This document shows positions 46,822-55,746 of a stretch of 64,000 bases of DNA, piece after piece. The notes beneath the pieces were generated by a model. That model saw nothing but the letters and a program-made list of their open reading frames with translations, ran no database searches and had not been told where the DNA came from. Numbering within the stretch: the stretch's first letter is position 1; each line of letters starts with the position of its first letter. The stretch comes from Flagellimonas ochracea (lineage in GTDB: Bacteria > Bacteroidota > Bacteroidia > Flavobacteriales > Flavobacteriaceae): assembly GCF_009903685.1 (NCBI RefSeq), contig NZ_JAAABI010000006.1, positions 96,252 to 160,251 on the forward strand. The letters are read 5' to 3'. Made by a program: the position numbers and the translations under genes.

Positions 46822-47343
46822 ATGAAAACCATTAAGATAAATGGAGAAGACCATTCCCTAGATGTTCCAGGAAATGTTCCCTTACTATGGGTTCTGCGTG
46901 ATTTTCTGGAATTAACGGGAACCAAGTATTCCTGTGGGATAGGGGTCTGTGGGGCCTGTACCGTCTTGATTGATGGCAAGCCCGTAAGATCGTGTTCCAG
47001 ATCTCTGGACTCCCTTTCCAATAATAATGTAGTGACCATTGAAGGGTTGGGCGAAGAAGAAAGGCTGCATGAACTTCAAAAGGCTTGGATAGAAAATGAT
47101 GTGCCACAATGTGGCTATTGCCAAAGTGGGCAGATAATGAGCGCACTGGCTCTTTTGAGCGTGAATGCAGATCCATCGGATGCGGATATCAATCAGGCAA
47201 TGGCAGGTAATCTCTGTCGGTGCGGAACCTATCTAAGAATTCGAAAGGCCATCAAACAGGCTGCTTCCATGCTACGAAACACTAAAAATGACATATCAAT
47301 CAAGACCATTGGAAACAAAGGTCACAAATCACTATTACCATAA
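46822..47343 (+). CDS. iorA: [2Fe-2S] small subunit of isoquinoline 1-oxidoreductase-type molybdenum hydroxylase
   Basis: 173 residues from ATG 46822 (ATG 46816 also possible). An N-terminal plant-type ferredoxin domain has [20 protein letters not shown], and a C-terminal helical domain holds the second cluster: [13 protein letters not shown] and [16 protein letters not shown]. It passes electrons from the molybdenum site to an external acceptor. About 25 extra residues follow the usual end. The stop codon TAA (47341-47343) overlaps the probable start of the large subunit, see there. Gene name by family; the substrate need not be isoquinoline. Confidence 0.85.
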   Translation: MKTIKINGEDHSLDVPGNVPLLWVLRDFLELTGTKYSCGIGVCGACTVLIDGKPVRSCSRSLDSLSNNNVVTIEGLGEEERLHELQKAWIENDVPQCGYCQSGQIMSALALLSVNADPSDADINQAMAGNLCRCGTYLRIRKAIKQAASMLRNTKNDISIKTIGNKGHKSLLP

Positions 47344-49499
47344 AACGAAGAGAATTTATCCAAACAGCGGCAATCAGCGGGGGAGGTCTGTTGATAAGTG
47401 TGTCCATTCCCGTGGGATGTGCCCCAAAAAAGAGGTCCAAACAAAACTGGATGCCCAATTTTTTCATTCGCATAAGTCCGGACAACACTATTACGTTTCT
47501 GTGTGCCCGGTCTGAAATGGGACAGGGAACTTCCACGGGGCTGGCAATGATTGCTGCTGATGAGCTGGGAGTGGACATGGACCAAATTGAAATCGAATTC
47601 TCAACAGGCAGCAGCGAACGGTATGGTAATATGCAGGATACTGGGGGCAGCAATGGCATTCGTATGCAATGGCCTGCCCTGCGAAAGGCGATAGCCACCA
47701 CCAGGGAACTACTTATTCTTGCTGCATGCAATAAATGGGAAGTGCTCCCAAAGGATTGCTACTGTGAAAAGGGAATAGTAAATCATAGGCTTTCAGAAAA
47801 AAAGGCAGCTTTCGGTGAGCTCCTGGAGATCGCATCCACTTTGGCTGCTCCCAAGGATGTAAAGCTGAAGGAGCCCTGCGAGTTCAAATATATCGGCAAG
47901 TCCATCATAGGGCCCAAGACCAAGTTGGCGGCCACGGGAAGGACAAACTATAGCCTCAACCTGAAGTTTGAAGACATGCTCTACGCTGCAATAGAACGTT
48001 GTCCCGTATGGGGTGGGCGTTTGGTTTCCTTCAATGATGATAAGGCCAGAAGAGTTCCAGGGGTAATCGAGGTCGTTCAGGTTAAACCTTTGGAAGAGCA
48101 ACCTGATGACTATAAAGGGGGTGTACGGCACGGTGTAGCGGTCCTTGCGAGTAACACCTGGGCCGCATTTGAAGGGAAGAAGGCTCTTGAAATTCAATGG
48201 GATGGTGGAGCCAATGCCAAAAAGTCAGATGAGGACATCAAAAGGGAATTGATACAGGACAGCCTCTCCAACAATGACATCAGTTTGGAGATAGACGAAG
48301 CAAACCGAGTATTTAAAAAAGGTGACGATTTTTTTTCAGCCTATTACAGTTCCCCTTTTCAGGCCAACGCATGTATGGAACCCCTGAATGCCACGGCATA
48401 CCATCGTGGGCATAAAATCGAAATATGGGCCGGCACCCAGTCCCCGAGCATTACCAGGGACCGGATATCGGAACTTATGGGACTTCCTCCAGCGGCCATT
48501 ACCGTAAACAACCTGCCTTCCGGTGGCGGTTTTGGTCGCCGCTTTTTTACGGATTATGTTGAAGAGGCCGTGGTCCTTTCCAATCATTTTAGAAAACCTG
48601 TCAAGGTGACCTGGACCCGTGAAGATACGTTGGCTACCTCTAAAAATCATCCGTATTGGGTAGATAACTGGGAGGCATCCTTGGACAATAAAGGGGTTCC
48701 TATTGCATTCAAATATAAGGGAGCGATAGCGGGCCCGAGTGGTTTTACTCCATTTCCCTATGGAATACCGACTACCTTTTACAGGCCATTGGGCTACAGA
48801 TATCCACGTTTGTTGCCTAGGGCTTCTTGGCGAAGTGTGGCGGCCCACCCTTGGGGCCTGTCGCTGGAAAGCTTCATAGACGAATTGGCACATAGGGCAC
48901 GGATAGACCCTCTCGAATTTAGAATCGGTTTATTGAAGAACGCAGATGTCGTGGAACAGGTTTTTGAACCTTGGGTTGGTGATGATCTTTATCCCGATAA
49001 ACTTGGAAACACCTTGGAGATTGCCGCTGAAAAGGCAAATTGGGGCGTAGGTAAGGAAAGGGGCATTTATCAAGGGGTTTCCTCAATCAGTTATAACACT
49101 TCCTACTGCACCCAGATAGTAGACCTTTCGATAGTCGGTGAGGATATATTGAAGATCCATAAGGTCACCGCAGTGGTCGATTGTGGTCTCGTAATCAATC
49201 CAAGCCAGGCAACGGCCCAAGTGGAGGGCAGTATCGTTTGGGGGTTGACAGCACTTTTGAAGAATCCGATAACGGTGAGAAATGGAAGGGTTCAGCAAAG
49301 AAACTTTGATACATACGAGCTGCTCAAAATGGCAGAGGTTCCCGAAATAGAAGTGTATTTTGTGGATAATGAAAATGCTCCGACAGGAATCGGTGAACTT
49401 GCTGTTCCGGGTCTCGCTCCAGCAGTTTTGAACGCTGTTTATGCGGCAACTGGCAAAAGAATTAGGGACCTGCCCTTAAAGCAGCCAAAAATCGTTTAG
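47340..49499 (+). CDS. iorB: Molybdopterin-binding large subunit (isoquinoline 1-oxidoreductase beta-like), Tat-exported
   Basis: The coding frame opens upstream of the TTG at 47391 with [20 protein letters not shown], a twin-arginine signal. It has no ATG, GTG or TTG before it; the codon preceding KRRE is ATA at 47340-47342. The signal is followed by CAPKK, so the protein may be a lipoprotein. The molybdopterin domains include [25 protein letters not shown]-like [27 protein letters not shown] and the catalytic Glu segment [20 protein letters not shown]. With the small subunit it hydroxylates a heterocycle or aldehyde in the periplasm. About 719 residues, a usual length. No maturation gene lies beside it. 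Confidence 0.8.
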   Translation: MKRREFIQTAAISGGGLLISVSIPVGCAPKKRSKQNWMPNFFIRISPDNTITFLCARSEMGQGTSTGLAMIAADELGVDMDQIEIEFSTGSSERYGNMQDTGGSNGIRMQWPALRKAIATTRELLILAACNKWEVLPKDCYCEKGIVNHRLSEKKAAFGELLEIASTLAAPKDVKLKEPCEFKYIGKSIIGPKTKLAATGRTNYSLNLKFEDMLYAAIERCPVWGGRLVSFNDDKARRVPGVIEVVQVKPLEEQPDDYKGGVRHGVAVLASNTWAAFEGKKALEIQWDGGANAKKSDEDIKRELIQDSLSNNDISLEIDEANRVFKKGDDFFSAYYSSPFQANACMEPLNATAYHRGHKIEIWAGTQSPSITRDRISELMGLPPAAITVNNLPSGGGFGRRFFTDYVEEAVVLSNHFRKPVKVTWTREDTLATSKNHPYWVDNWEASLDNKGVPIAFKYKGAIAGPSGFTPFPYGIPTTFYRPLGYRYPRLLPRASWRSVAAHPWGLSLESFIDELAHRARIDPLEFRIGLLKNADVVEQVFEPWVGDDLYPDKLGNTLEIAAEKANWGVGKERGIYQGVSSISYNTSYCTQIVDLSIVGEDILKIHKVTAVVDCGLVINPSQATAQVEGSIVWGLTALLKNPITVRNGRVQQRNFDTYELLKMAEVPEIEVYFVDNENAPTGIGELAVPGLAPAVLNAVYAATGKRIRDLPLKQPKIV

Positions 49500-49612
49500 C
49501 GCCTTTGGAGAAGATCTGGTATTGATCGATTCGCCAATGGATATGTCCTCTCGGGTTATGCCCCACCACAATTGGGATATAGGGGTGGAGTATAAGTTAA
49601 TAAAATGAACAG

Positions 49613-49930
49613 ATGCTTGAAGGAATCACTGATGGGAATTTGGGTGGCAATATTTTATGGGGCGGCGTTTTATCAATGGGATATCTGGGGTTGTTGGTCC
49701 TGATACTGGGCTCTTACGGCGTATGGAGGGAACAATTAATGGGCCTGTCGATGTATTCAATAGGCCTTCGAATCGGCAAATCGTAGTTTTTTACCTCTTT
49801 TCCGGGATATCCCTGTTCGGCACTACCTTGGACTGGTGGGAATATGGGTCCTTGGGCTGTTGGCACTGATGAGCGTGAGCTCAAAACCATTGACAAATAG
49901 AGGAAGGGAACATCTTACAGAATCCAACAA
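49613..49930 (+). pseudogene. Possible small membrane protein broken by one extra base
   Basis: From ATG 49613 a frame reads GNILWGGVLSMGYLGLLVLI and stops at TAG 49784. One base later in phase, another continues FLPLFRDIPVRHYLGLVGIW then VLGLLALMSVSSKPL to 49930. Dropping T49784 joins them into about 105 residues with two or three helices. Both halves look like real membrane segments, but the family is unknown. Weak call. Confidence 0.35.
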
Positions 49931-49984
49931 TTGTGCCTAGGAAATCAGTCAGGGAATTTTAGAATAAAACAAAATGTAAACATA

Positions 49985-50545
49985 ATGAACAGATTTTGCC
50001 ATCTAAGTCTTCTGTTGACTCTTTTGTTCACAGGACATACCCTTATTGGGCAAGTCTCACTTGCTCCAAATCCCATTGCCCCCGAAGGGCTTTCACAGTT
50101 TCAGTTTTTGGCTGGAAACTTCTCGGTCCTGGGAAGAAGCAAAACAAAAGGAGGGTATTTGGATTACCAAGGACAATGGAATGGTTACTATTTACTGGAC
50201 GGGTATATTTTTACCGATGAATTCTCAATAAAGGATAAACTAGGCAATGTACATTTCTTGGGAATCACCTATAGGTCGTACGATCCAATAGACGATACTT
50301 GGACGATGAAGTTCTATGACGGCATTAAAAGAGAATGGATTGATACTTTTCATGGGAAAAGGAAGGGTGGTGAGATGCATTTGGTTGCCAAGAATAAGGA
50401 TTCGGAGGGTAGGCAGTTCATTTCTAGGATTAAATTTTACGATATGGATGAAAATGGTTTCAAATGGAAATCAGACCGATCGTATGACAATGGTAGGAGT
50501 TGGATTGAGGATTTTGGTATTATTAAAGCCATCCGTGTGCAATAA
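49985..50545 (+). CDS. Secreted DUF1579-like protein
   Basis: 186 residues from ATG 49985, which starts a signal peptide (LSLLLTLLFTGHTLIGQ); upstream starts would bury it. The mature part has the pattern QFQFLAGNFSVLGRSKTKGG, YYLLDGYIFTDEFS, YRSYDPIDDTWTMKFYDG and FISRIKFYDMDENGFKWKSD, typical of DUF1579/lipocalin-like proteins that describe a W/F-rich beta barrel. Role unknown. Confidence 0.65.
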   Translation: MNRFCHLSLLLTLLFTGHTLIGQVSLAPNPIAPEGLSQFQFLAGNFSVLGRSKTKGGYLDYQGQWNGYYLLDGYIFTDEFSIKDKLGNVHFLGITYRSYDPIDDTWTMKFYDGIKREWIDTFHGKRKGGEMHLVAKNKDSEGRQFISRIKFYDMDENGFKWKSDRSYDNGRSWIEDFGIIKAIRVQ

Positions 50546-50793
50546 GCGTCCTATTATGGTTTGGTTTATCCAGAGACAGTTTATCCCTTCTCTCCAGACA
50601 TTGTTGGGCAGCCTTTTATCGGACAACCTCGATGACGGATGAATCCGTGTCACATTTTGTAACGTCTCCCCAAGGGGCGGGACACTAGTGGCGAAACATA
50701 CATTCCCAAACTTTTGGATTTTGTAGTTATGGGTTCTTTCTGATTTCCCAAGTGGCAAAAACATATCACAGACTGTAAATCCTATTAGATTGA

Positions 50794-52101
50794 TTACTTT
50801 GAAAAAAAGTCTGATACAGAATAGAGGGTACTTTTATCCAAGACCAATGCATAAATTCTTGCTTCACCCGTTCTATCGCTTTCAAAAAAAATAGTATTGC
50901 CATCTGGGCCCCATACCGGATTGTTGTCTGAAGCATTGCTCTTGGCAACATTTACTTTTTTTCCACCTGTTCTGTCCATAACATATACGGTTGGTTTATC
51001 CTCAGGGCGGGCGACCCATGCAATCTTATCGCCCAAAGGTGACCAAACCGGATTGTTATCCCGAAAAGTGTTTTTGGTCAATCGTATCAAGTCTTTAGTT
51101 TTGATATTCATTTTGTAGATTTCAGAGTTGCCATCGCGTAGGGAAACCCAAATAATCTCTTTTCCATTTGGAGAAATTGATTGATTGAAATCAGGTGTTT
51201 GAACGCTATCAATAATGCTTAGATGTTTAGTTTTGAAGTCTATATAGGCTATGTCATATTGCTTGCCCTCAGTCGTGGTCAATGAGATATCATAATTATT
51301 GGGGGAAAACCGTGCATAGTAAGATTTCGGTTGGTTTACTGAATATTTTTGTGCCATACCTGTACTGACATGAATTATGAAAGGACCCTCAGGACTTGAG
51401 TACATCAAATATTTATCATCAAATGACCAATTCAATAAATCGGGGGAATTCGCACCATGGGTGATTTGCCTTTTTTGCTTTCCATCTGGGTTCATGATAT
51501 AAACCTCCTTATTTCCAGAAGCATTGGAAAAAAATGCAATTTGACTACCCTTATTGGACCAAACGGCGCCTTCTTCATCAACAGTTTTGCTGTTGGTAAG
51601 ATTAATTTCCCCTTCCTTTTTGGAATACTTAATAAGGTCTTTGTTGCCTAGCTCTTCCCGAGTCAAAATTAAAGCACTTGCAGGGGTTGACCAATTTGGT
51701 GAGGATTCAATGATTAGCTTAGTAACACTTTTTGATATTTTTATTCCTGAGAAATTCTGATGTGACCCATTGGTAGTGAAAGTTCCTTCCACAACATCAT
51801 CAGATACTCGATTAAATTCACCATGGATTTTATAATCAGAACCAAGGATACCAAAAAAAATTAAGGAGTCGTTGCCAATATTGGTTATTTGAACAGAAGT
51901 ATTTCCCAACGAATAACTTTCAAACCTTCCTCGAAATTCATCATCCAATTTCAAAATACTCAAATTGAATTCAAGCTTTTTGCCATCCGTGGATTTAAAC
52001 TCCCAAACCCCGCCAAGTTGAAAAAAATTACCCTTCTGTCCAAAAAGACATCCGTAATTCGTCAAAGAACAAAGTACCCATATTAATAGAAAATTCCTCA
52101 T
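50794..52101 (-). CDS. Secreted TolB-like PD40 beta-propeller protein
   Basis: 435 residues with a signal peptide. An N-terminal beta domain (residues about 25-130: GGVWEFKSTDGKKLEFNLSI) is followed by six PD40/WD40-like blades. Examples: AVWSNKGSQIAFFSNASGNK with EVYIMNPDGKQKRQIT, NPVWSPLGDKIAWVA and NPVWGPDGNTIFFESDR. It is a periplasmic or surface scaffold, without catalytic residues seen. Related in fold to the relic at 2.9 kb, but not the same sequence. Confidence 0.8.
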   Translation of the reverse strand: MRNFLLIWVLCSLTNYGCLFGQKGNFFQLGGVWEFKSTDGKKLEFNLSILKLDDEFRGRFESYSLGNTSVQITNIGNDSLIFFGILGSDYKIHGEFNRVSDDVVEGTFTTNGSHQNFSGIKISKSVTKLIIESSPNWSTPASALILTREELGNKDLIKYSKKEGEINLTNSKTVDEEGAVWSNKGSQIAFFSNASGNKEVYIMNPDGKQKRQITHGANSPDLLNWSFDDKYLMYSSPEGPFIIHVSTGMAQKYSVNQPKSYYARFSPNNYDISLTTTEGKQYDIAYIDFKTKHLSIIDSVQTPDFNQSISPNGKEIIWVSLRDGNSEIYKMNIKTKDLIRLTKNTFRDNNPVWSPLGDKIAWVARPEDKPTVYVMDRTGGKKVNVAKSNASDNNPVWGPDGNTIFFESDRTGEARIYALVLDKSTLYSVSDFFSK

Positions 52102-52471
52102 AATTCATAATTAAATTGAAAATTCACCTCAGAAAATAAATCAAAATCACAATTGTATTATTTGTTTCAATGTTTCCTTTTAACCGCCCCGACTATTAAA
52201 ACATTGTGGGGGGTCAAAAATCTTGGAAAAAAGTTCTCAATCGGTAATAGAACTTTTAGCCCCGAGATTAGTCCCGTATACTTAAAAGCAAAAAAAACAA
52301 CGTCTTTTAATTTGTAATAATTTTACTGTTGTTGGCCCAAAAAAGCTTTGACTTTTAAAATTTATAGTTGACCCAATTCCATCAACTAGAATGTGGACCA
52401 CTTAAAGGGGCATCGACTGGACAATAGTGATCTTTACCAAATTTAATTGGGTTCACAACCCCTAACTACGC
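52102..52471. other. Intergenic region
   Basis: About 370 AT-rich bases upstream of the propeller gene and downstream of the DUF4199 gene. No gene and no clear terminator seen. Confidence 0.5.
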
Positions 52472-52963
52472 CTAATTTTTTACTATTTTCCGCGTAAAAA
52501 TAGCAGTTGCGGCCGATACTAAGATGCCAACAACAATACCTGCCAGAGTCCCAAACTTTAAATAAAACAATGGCGTAATACCTTCCTTAATCTTTACAAC
52601 TAACTGGGTATAATTGGCATCTTCTTTATCCAGTGTGTTGATTGCATTTTCAACTACCGTTCTTACCATGAGATCATCTATATAAGTCAAATAAACATAC
52701 ATGAACAATGAACTCACCATTGCCGCCAGTAAGCTAATCAGAGCACCAAAGAAAAATCTTGACTTATATGATGTCTGATAAACCTTGTCAAGGTTTTTTT
52801 GGCCAATAAATATGACTATTAGGTATGGGGTATACCCAAGCCAACCTGCCCATTCGGTGCCGGATACTCCCAATAAATTGGTCAATAGGAAATAAATTAT
52901 AGTCGCTATCGACAATATTAGACCATATCTAATTACTTGTTTTCCCAGGTTATCAAAGTTTAT
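52472..52963 (-). CDS. DUF4199-family membrane protein
   Basis: The typical DUF4199 pattern: helix at the start, GYTPYLIVIFIGQKNLDKVY, SRFFFGALISLLAAMVSSLF, YVYLTYIDDLMVRTVVENA, then a last helix FGTLAGIVVGILVSAATAIF and TRKIVKN. Four hydrophobic segments. The TTG at 52915 lies inside the first helix. The frame runs upstream as NFDNLGKQVIRYGLI, beginning at ATA (52961-52963) with no ATG, GTG or TTG. So the start may be non-standard or lost. Function unknown. Confidence 0.65.
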   Translation of the reverse strand: MNFDNLGKQVIRYGLILSIATIIYFLLTNLLGVSGTEWAGWLGYTPYLIVIFIGQKNLDKVYQTSYKSRFFFGALISLLAAMVSSLFMYVYLTYIDDLMVRTVVENAINTLDKEDANYTQLVVKIKEGITPLFYLKFGTLAGIVVGILVSAATAIFTRKIVKN

Positions 52964-53316
52964 TGAGAAAATTGCAATTAATTATGCAAAAGTCGCTCAG
53001 ATTATTGTGCAAGCTTTTAAAAAAAAAGATGGATAAGGTTCTAAAAGAAATAAGAGTACCACATTGTACGGTACCTTTAGCAATAAGGAATACCATTTCG
53101 TTTACAAACCTTTATCCTCATCTTCAAATTAAAAAGGACAAACGGAGCCAAAGTGCTTCTTGCGTATTCCAAAGAATGAATAAATACTCAATCGACTTTA
53201 TTTACTGGAGTGAACATGGAAATTGATACTGATTTTTAAAATACTTTTTAAAGACCCACTCAGAAAAATCCCAATTTCTTTTTTTTTGCAATTACTAACA
53301 TTTGTATCAATGTCCC
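52964..53316. other. Intergenic region
   Basis: About 350 bases. An 87-codon open frame on the plus strand (52963-53226) is lysine-rich with no recognised domain and I do not count it as a gene. Confidence 0.45.
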
Positions 53317-53649
53317 TTACATTTTATAATATCTGTTCATTGTAGTATCAAAATCGCCTATCAGTCTTTCCTGCTCCGTAAACCTTTCACAATGCTTATC
53401 AAGTTCTAAAAATTCTTTGGAGTATTTTTTATGGAAATTATCCCGGTCTTCCTTTGTGTTCCAATAATCAACTGTTAGGAATCGATTTGTACTATGCATA
53501 TCTTGATCAAGATCAGTTGCAAAATATCCTTTGCCCTTTCTAAATAATTGAACCCAATCTCCCTCAGGGCCATATACTTTCTCAAATTCCGTCATATACT
53601 CCTCTTTGACAATATATTCCCAGATGTAAGCAAAAACCTTTTTTGTCAT
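53317..53649 (-). CDS. Antibiotic biosynthesis monooxygenase (ABM)-like protein
   Basis: 110 residues from ATG 53649 (MTKKVFAYIWEYIVKEEYMT); starts upstream add a hydrophobic leader that does not fit the family. The pattern FAYIWEYIVKEEYMTEFEKV with YGPEGDWVQLFRKGKGYFAT and FLTVDYWNTKEDRDNFHKKY fits the small dimeric alpha/beta-barrel ABM fold. These act on quinones or other small aromatics, or serve unknown roles. Stand-alone gene. Confidence 0.65.
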   Translation of the reverse strand: MTKKVFAYIWEYIVKEEYMTEFEKVYGPEGDWVQLFRKGKGYFATDLDQDMHSTNRFLTVDYWNTKEDRDNFHKKYSKEFLELDKHCERFTEQERLIGDFDTTMNRYYKM

Positions 53650-54046
53650 AACTATCACTCCCAATAACAAAGCACAACGAATCAAACTATGAGCAATAGT
53701 ACAGATTAGCATTGAAACTCACAAGCATGAACCATGTTGAGCATCCTTCGGCATTTTCAGAGCAACCAACAACAAATAACTACCTGTAGTCAGATACGGA
53801 ATAAAAAGGAGTTCTCAGTATCGTTGATAAACAGGCAGAACTCGATTGAAATAGGTGTTATTAGTTCAAAAATAAGTTTCAGCACCTTTATTTGATCCTT
53901 TTTAAACAACTTGCATTAAGGAAGCGATTTGAGCTTGGTATTTACAAATATGATTATATGGGATTTATATAAGACGGGAAGTTTTGAACAATAATCTCTC
54001 AGTTCGCACATTTTAGCCACAATCATTTTCACAAAATAACATAAAC
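53650..54046. other. Intergenic region
   Basis: About 400 bases between divergent genes; nothing coding or structured was seen. Confidence 0.45.
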
Positions 54047-54922
54047 ATGAAGATCAACTTCCATATCATCCTCCAGTCGTTAGCCTTTATTCTGATGGGA
54101 TTTAACTATAATTCACAAGAGAAAACATCCTATAGAGAAAGGCATGTAACTATTACTTCCAAAGACAACTTTAAACAGCACGGAGTGTTGTACACCCCAC
54201 AAAACAGTGGAAAATTAACTCCGGCAATAGTAGTTGGTCATGGATCCGCTCCTTCCACCTATGAAGATGTAGGATATTATACCTACTTAGCTCAAAAACT
54301 GGGCTTTGTCGTGCTTGCATATGATAAGAGGGGTGTAGGAGAATCTAAAGGTATTTATAGACGCTTTAATCTCAGTGAAAGCCAAGAATCGTTTGATCTT
54401 CTTTCAAATGACATGTCCCTTTGGGTAGATTTTCTTGCCAGACAACAAGGAGTAGACTCAAACAATATTGGACTGCTAGGAGGAAGCCAAGCTGGATGGA
54501 TAATGCCCTTTACGGCTTACAAGAACAATAAAGTCAAATTCATTATTTCAGGCGAAGGAACCCCTTTATCTGCAGGTGAGGAACAATATTTTAGTGAATT
54601 GACGGATGACAGACTGGATGGTCCAATGTCCATTAAAGAGGCTGATGCTAAAATGAGTGAATTTAATGGACCTAAAGGCTTTGACCCAAGAGACATACTT
54701 AAAAAGATAGATGTCCCTATTCTTTGGATTTTTGGAACTAGTGATCCCGTTATTCCTGTTGATGCTTCTATTAGAGAATTAAAAACCATGGAACACCCCA
54801 AACATGAAATTGTAGTGCTAAAAAATGGCAATCATGACTTTGTCAATGTTGAGACGGGAGTGAGTTACAATTTGTTGGAATATATAGGACCATGGTTAGC
54901 CAAGATAGGAGTAAGCAAATGA
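54047..54922 (+). CDS. Alpha/beta hydrolase (secreted, peptidase S9/acyl hydrolase-like)
   Basis: 291 residues with an N-terminal signal peptide (ILQSLAFILMGFNYNSQ). Core motifs: oxyanion HGSAPSTYE, YDKRGVGESKG, nucleophile elbow GGSQAG (Ser near 146), acid in FGTSDPVIP and His in KNGNHDFV. It hydrolyses an ester or acyl bond outside the cytoplasm. No partner gene is adjacent. An 800-base gap with repeats follows. Confidence 0.8.
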   Translation: MKINFHIILQSLAFILMGFNYNSQEKTSYRERHVTITSKDNFKQHGVLYTPQNSGKLTPAIVVGHGSAPSTYEDVGYYTYLAQKLGFVVLAYDKRGVGESKGIYRRFNLSESQESFDLLSNDMSLWVDFLARQQGVDSNNIGLLGGSQAGWIMPFTAYKNNKVKFIISGEGTPLSAGEEQYFSELTDDRLDGPMSIKEADAKMSEFNGPKGFDPRDILKKIDVPILWIFGTSDPVIPVDASIRELKTMEHPKHEIVVLKNGNHDFVNVETGVSYNLLEYIGPWLAKIGVSK

Positions 54923-55235
54923 TACTCCTGCCAAAAAATCCAATTTCCTCAAATGAAATCAATCAAATGACCAGACACTCCCTTTGGGGTACTTTGATGG
55001 ACTTACAGCAGAAATTCAAGAAACTTAAAGAGTCATTTAAAATTTGAATTGCCACGTTTTAAGTTAAGGACGAAAAAAACTAGGTTATTTGAGCTTTCAT
55101 TCAAAATTAGCTCCCATAAAAGGGGAACCGGCAAAATGCAACGACTAAAACTTACCCAACCAAATGGAGAATTTACTGCTCAAAATGAAAATTGAACTAT
55201 CTACGATTAGGTATCTAAAACTGTTTTTATATCAA

Positions 55236-55292
55236 TGTAAATCTCCAACCAAAAGTGGACTTGGCCCGTTCAAATTCGTTTGAAGACGTACA
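55236..55292. mobile_element. 57-bp IS3 remnant consisting of the two ends only
   Basis: The right half ends with 20 bases (AATTCGTTTGAAGACGTACA) identical to the inverted left end of the IS3 element at 14512-14531. The left half, TGTAAATCTCCAACCAAAAG followed by TGGACT, matches the inverted right end of that element at 22 of 25 bases. The unit begins TG and ends CA. It is an IS copy with the whole interior deleted, or a minimal MITE that the IS transposase could move. Confidence 0.65.
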
Positions 55293-55354
55293 AGGAAGAC
55301 TACAATACTAATGCAGTCATAAATATAGGTTGACAGAAATATTCTATTAAAGTT

Positions 55355-55438
55355 ACCTATTCGGTGAGCAAAAAAACGCAAAGACTCTGAAACTCCAGCA
55401 AATTCAGCTATTTAAAATTTAGGTTCGAGATTTTATAC
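55355..55438 (+). repeat. Dispersed repeat, copy 2
   Basis: Same orientation and same length as copy 1 at 8447-8530, no gaps. Identical blocks ACCTATTCGGTGAGCA and ATTTAAAATTTAGGTTC, otherwise diverged. Read in frame it gives KVTYSVSKKTQRL and a stop where copy 1 has KVTYSVSIKMRRR and a stop. Probably the 3' end of a gene once present at both sites, or a non-autonomous repeat. Confidence 0.7.
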
Positions 55439-55746
55439 TAAGGAAAAAACATAATTAAAGCCAATAAAAACCTTTAAGTTTTAGGGGGTTTAATTAAAAA
55501 ATCTTCGAGATAAACCTTAATGATGTTAGGGGTTTCATCCATGCAGTGCGTTTCATCTAATTATTTGATAATTAGTCTATTATAATTTAGAAATTCCCGT
55601 CAATTAGTAACTTGTAATTATTCCCCCTTTGATTCTAATTAAACCTCTGTTATAAAATCCAGACTTTGTCTTGAATTGACCTTATTGTCTATTTTAATAG
55701 TTAAGCATGAAGGAAATAGCAAGAGGATTTTTTAAGGTCCTAAACT

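Larger units (their letters stand above)
54923..55746. other. Intergenic region with IS remnant and dispersed repeat
   Basis: About 820 bases without a gene. It holds the 57-bp IS remnant (55236-55292) and repeat copy 2 (55355-55438), then the AT-rich leader of the CHAT-nuclease operon. Confidence 0.6.

Noticed and set aside
52963..53226. Open frame of 87 codons on the plus strand
   Set aside because: Lysine-rich translation without a domain, overlapping the start of the DUF4199 gene; not supported.
8447..55438. The two dispersed repeats as att sites bounding one 47-kb element
   Set aside because: The copies are too diverged for recent att sites, no recombinase lies directly inside either end, and the interior is a mix of unrelated loci.
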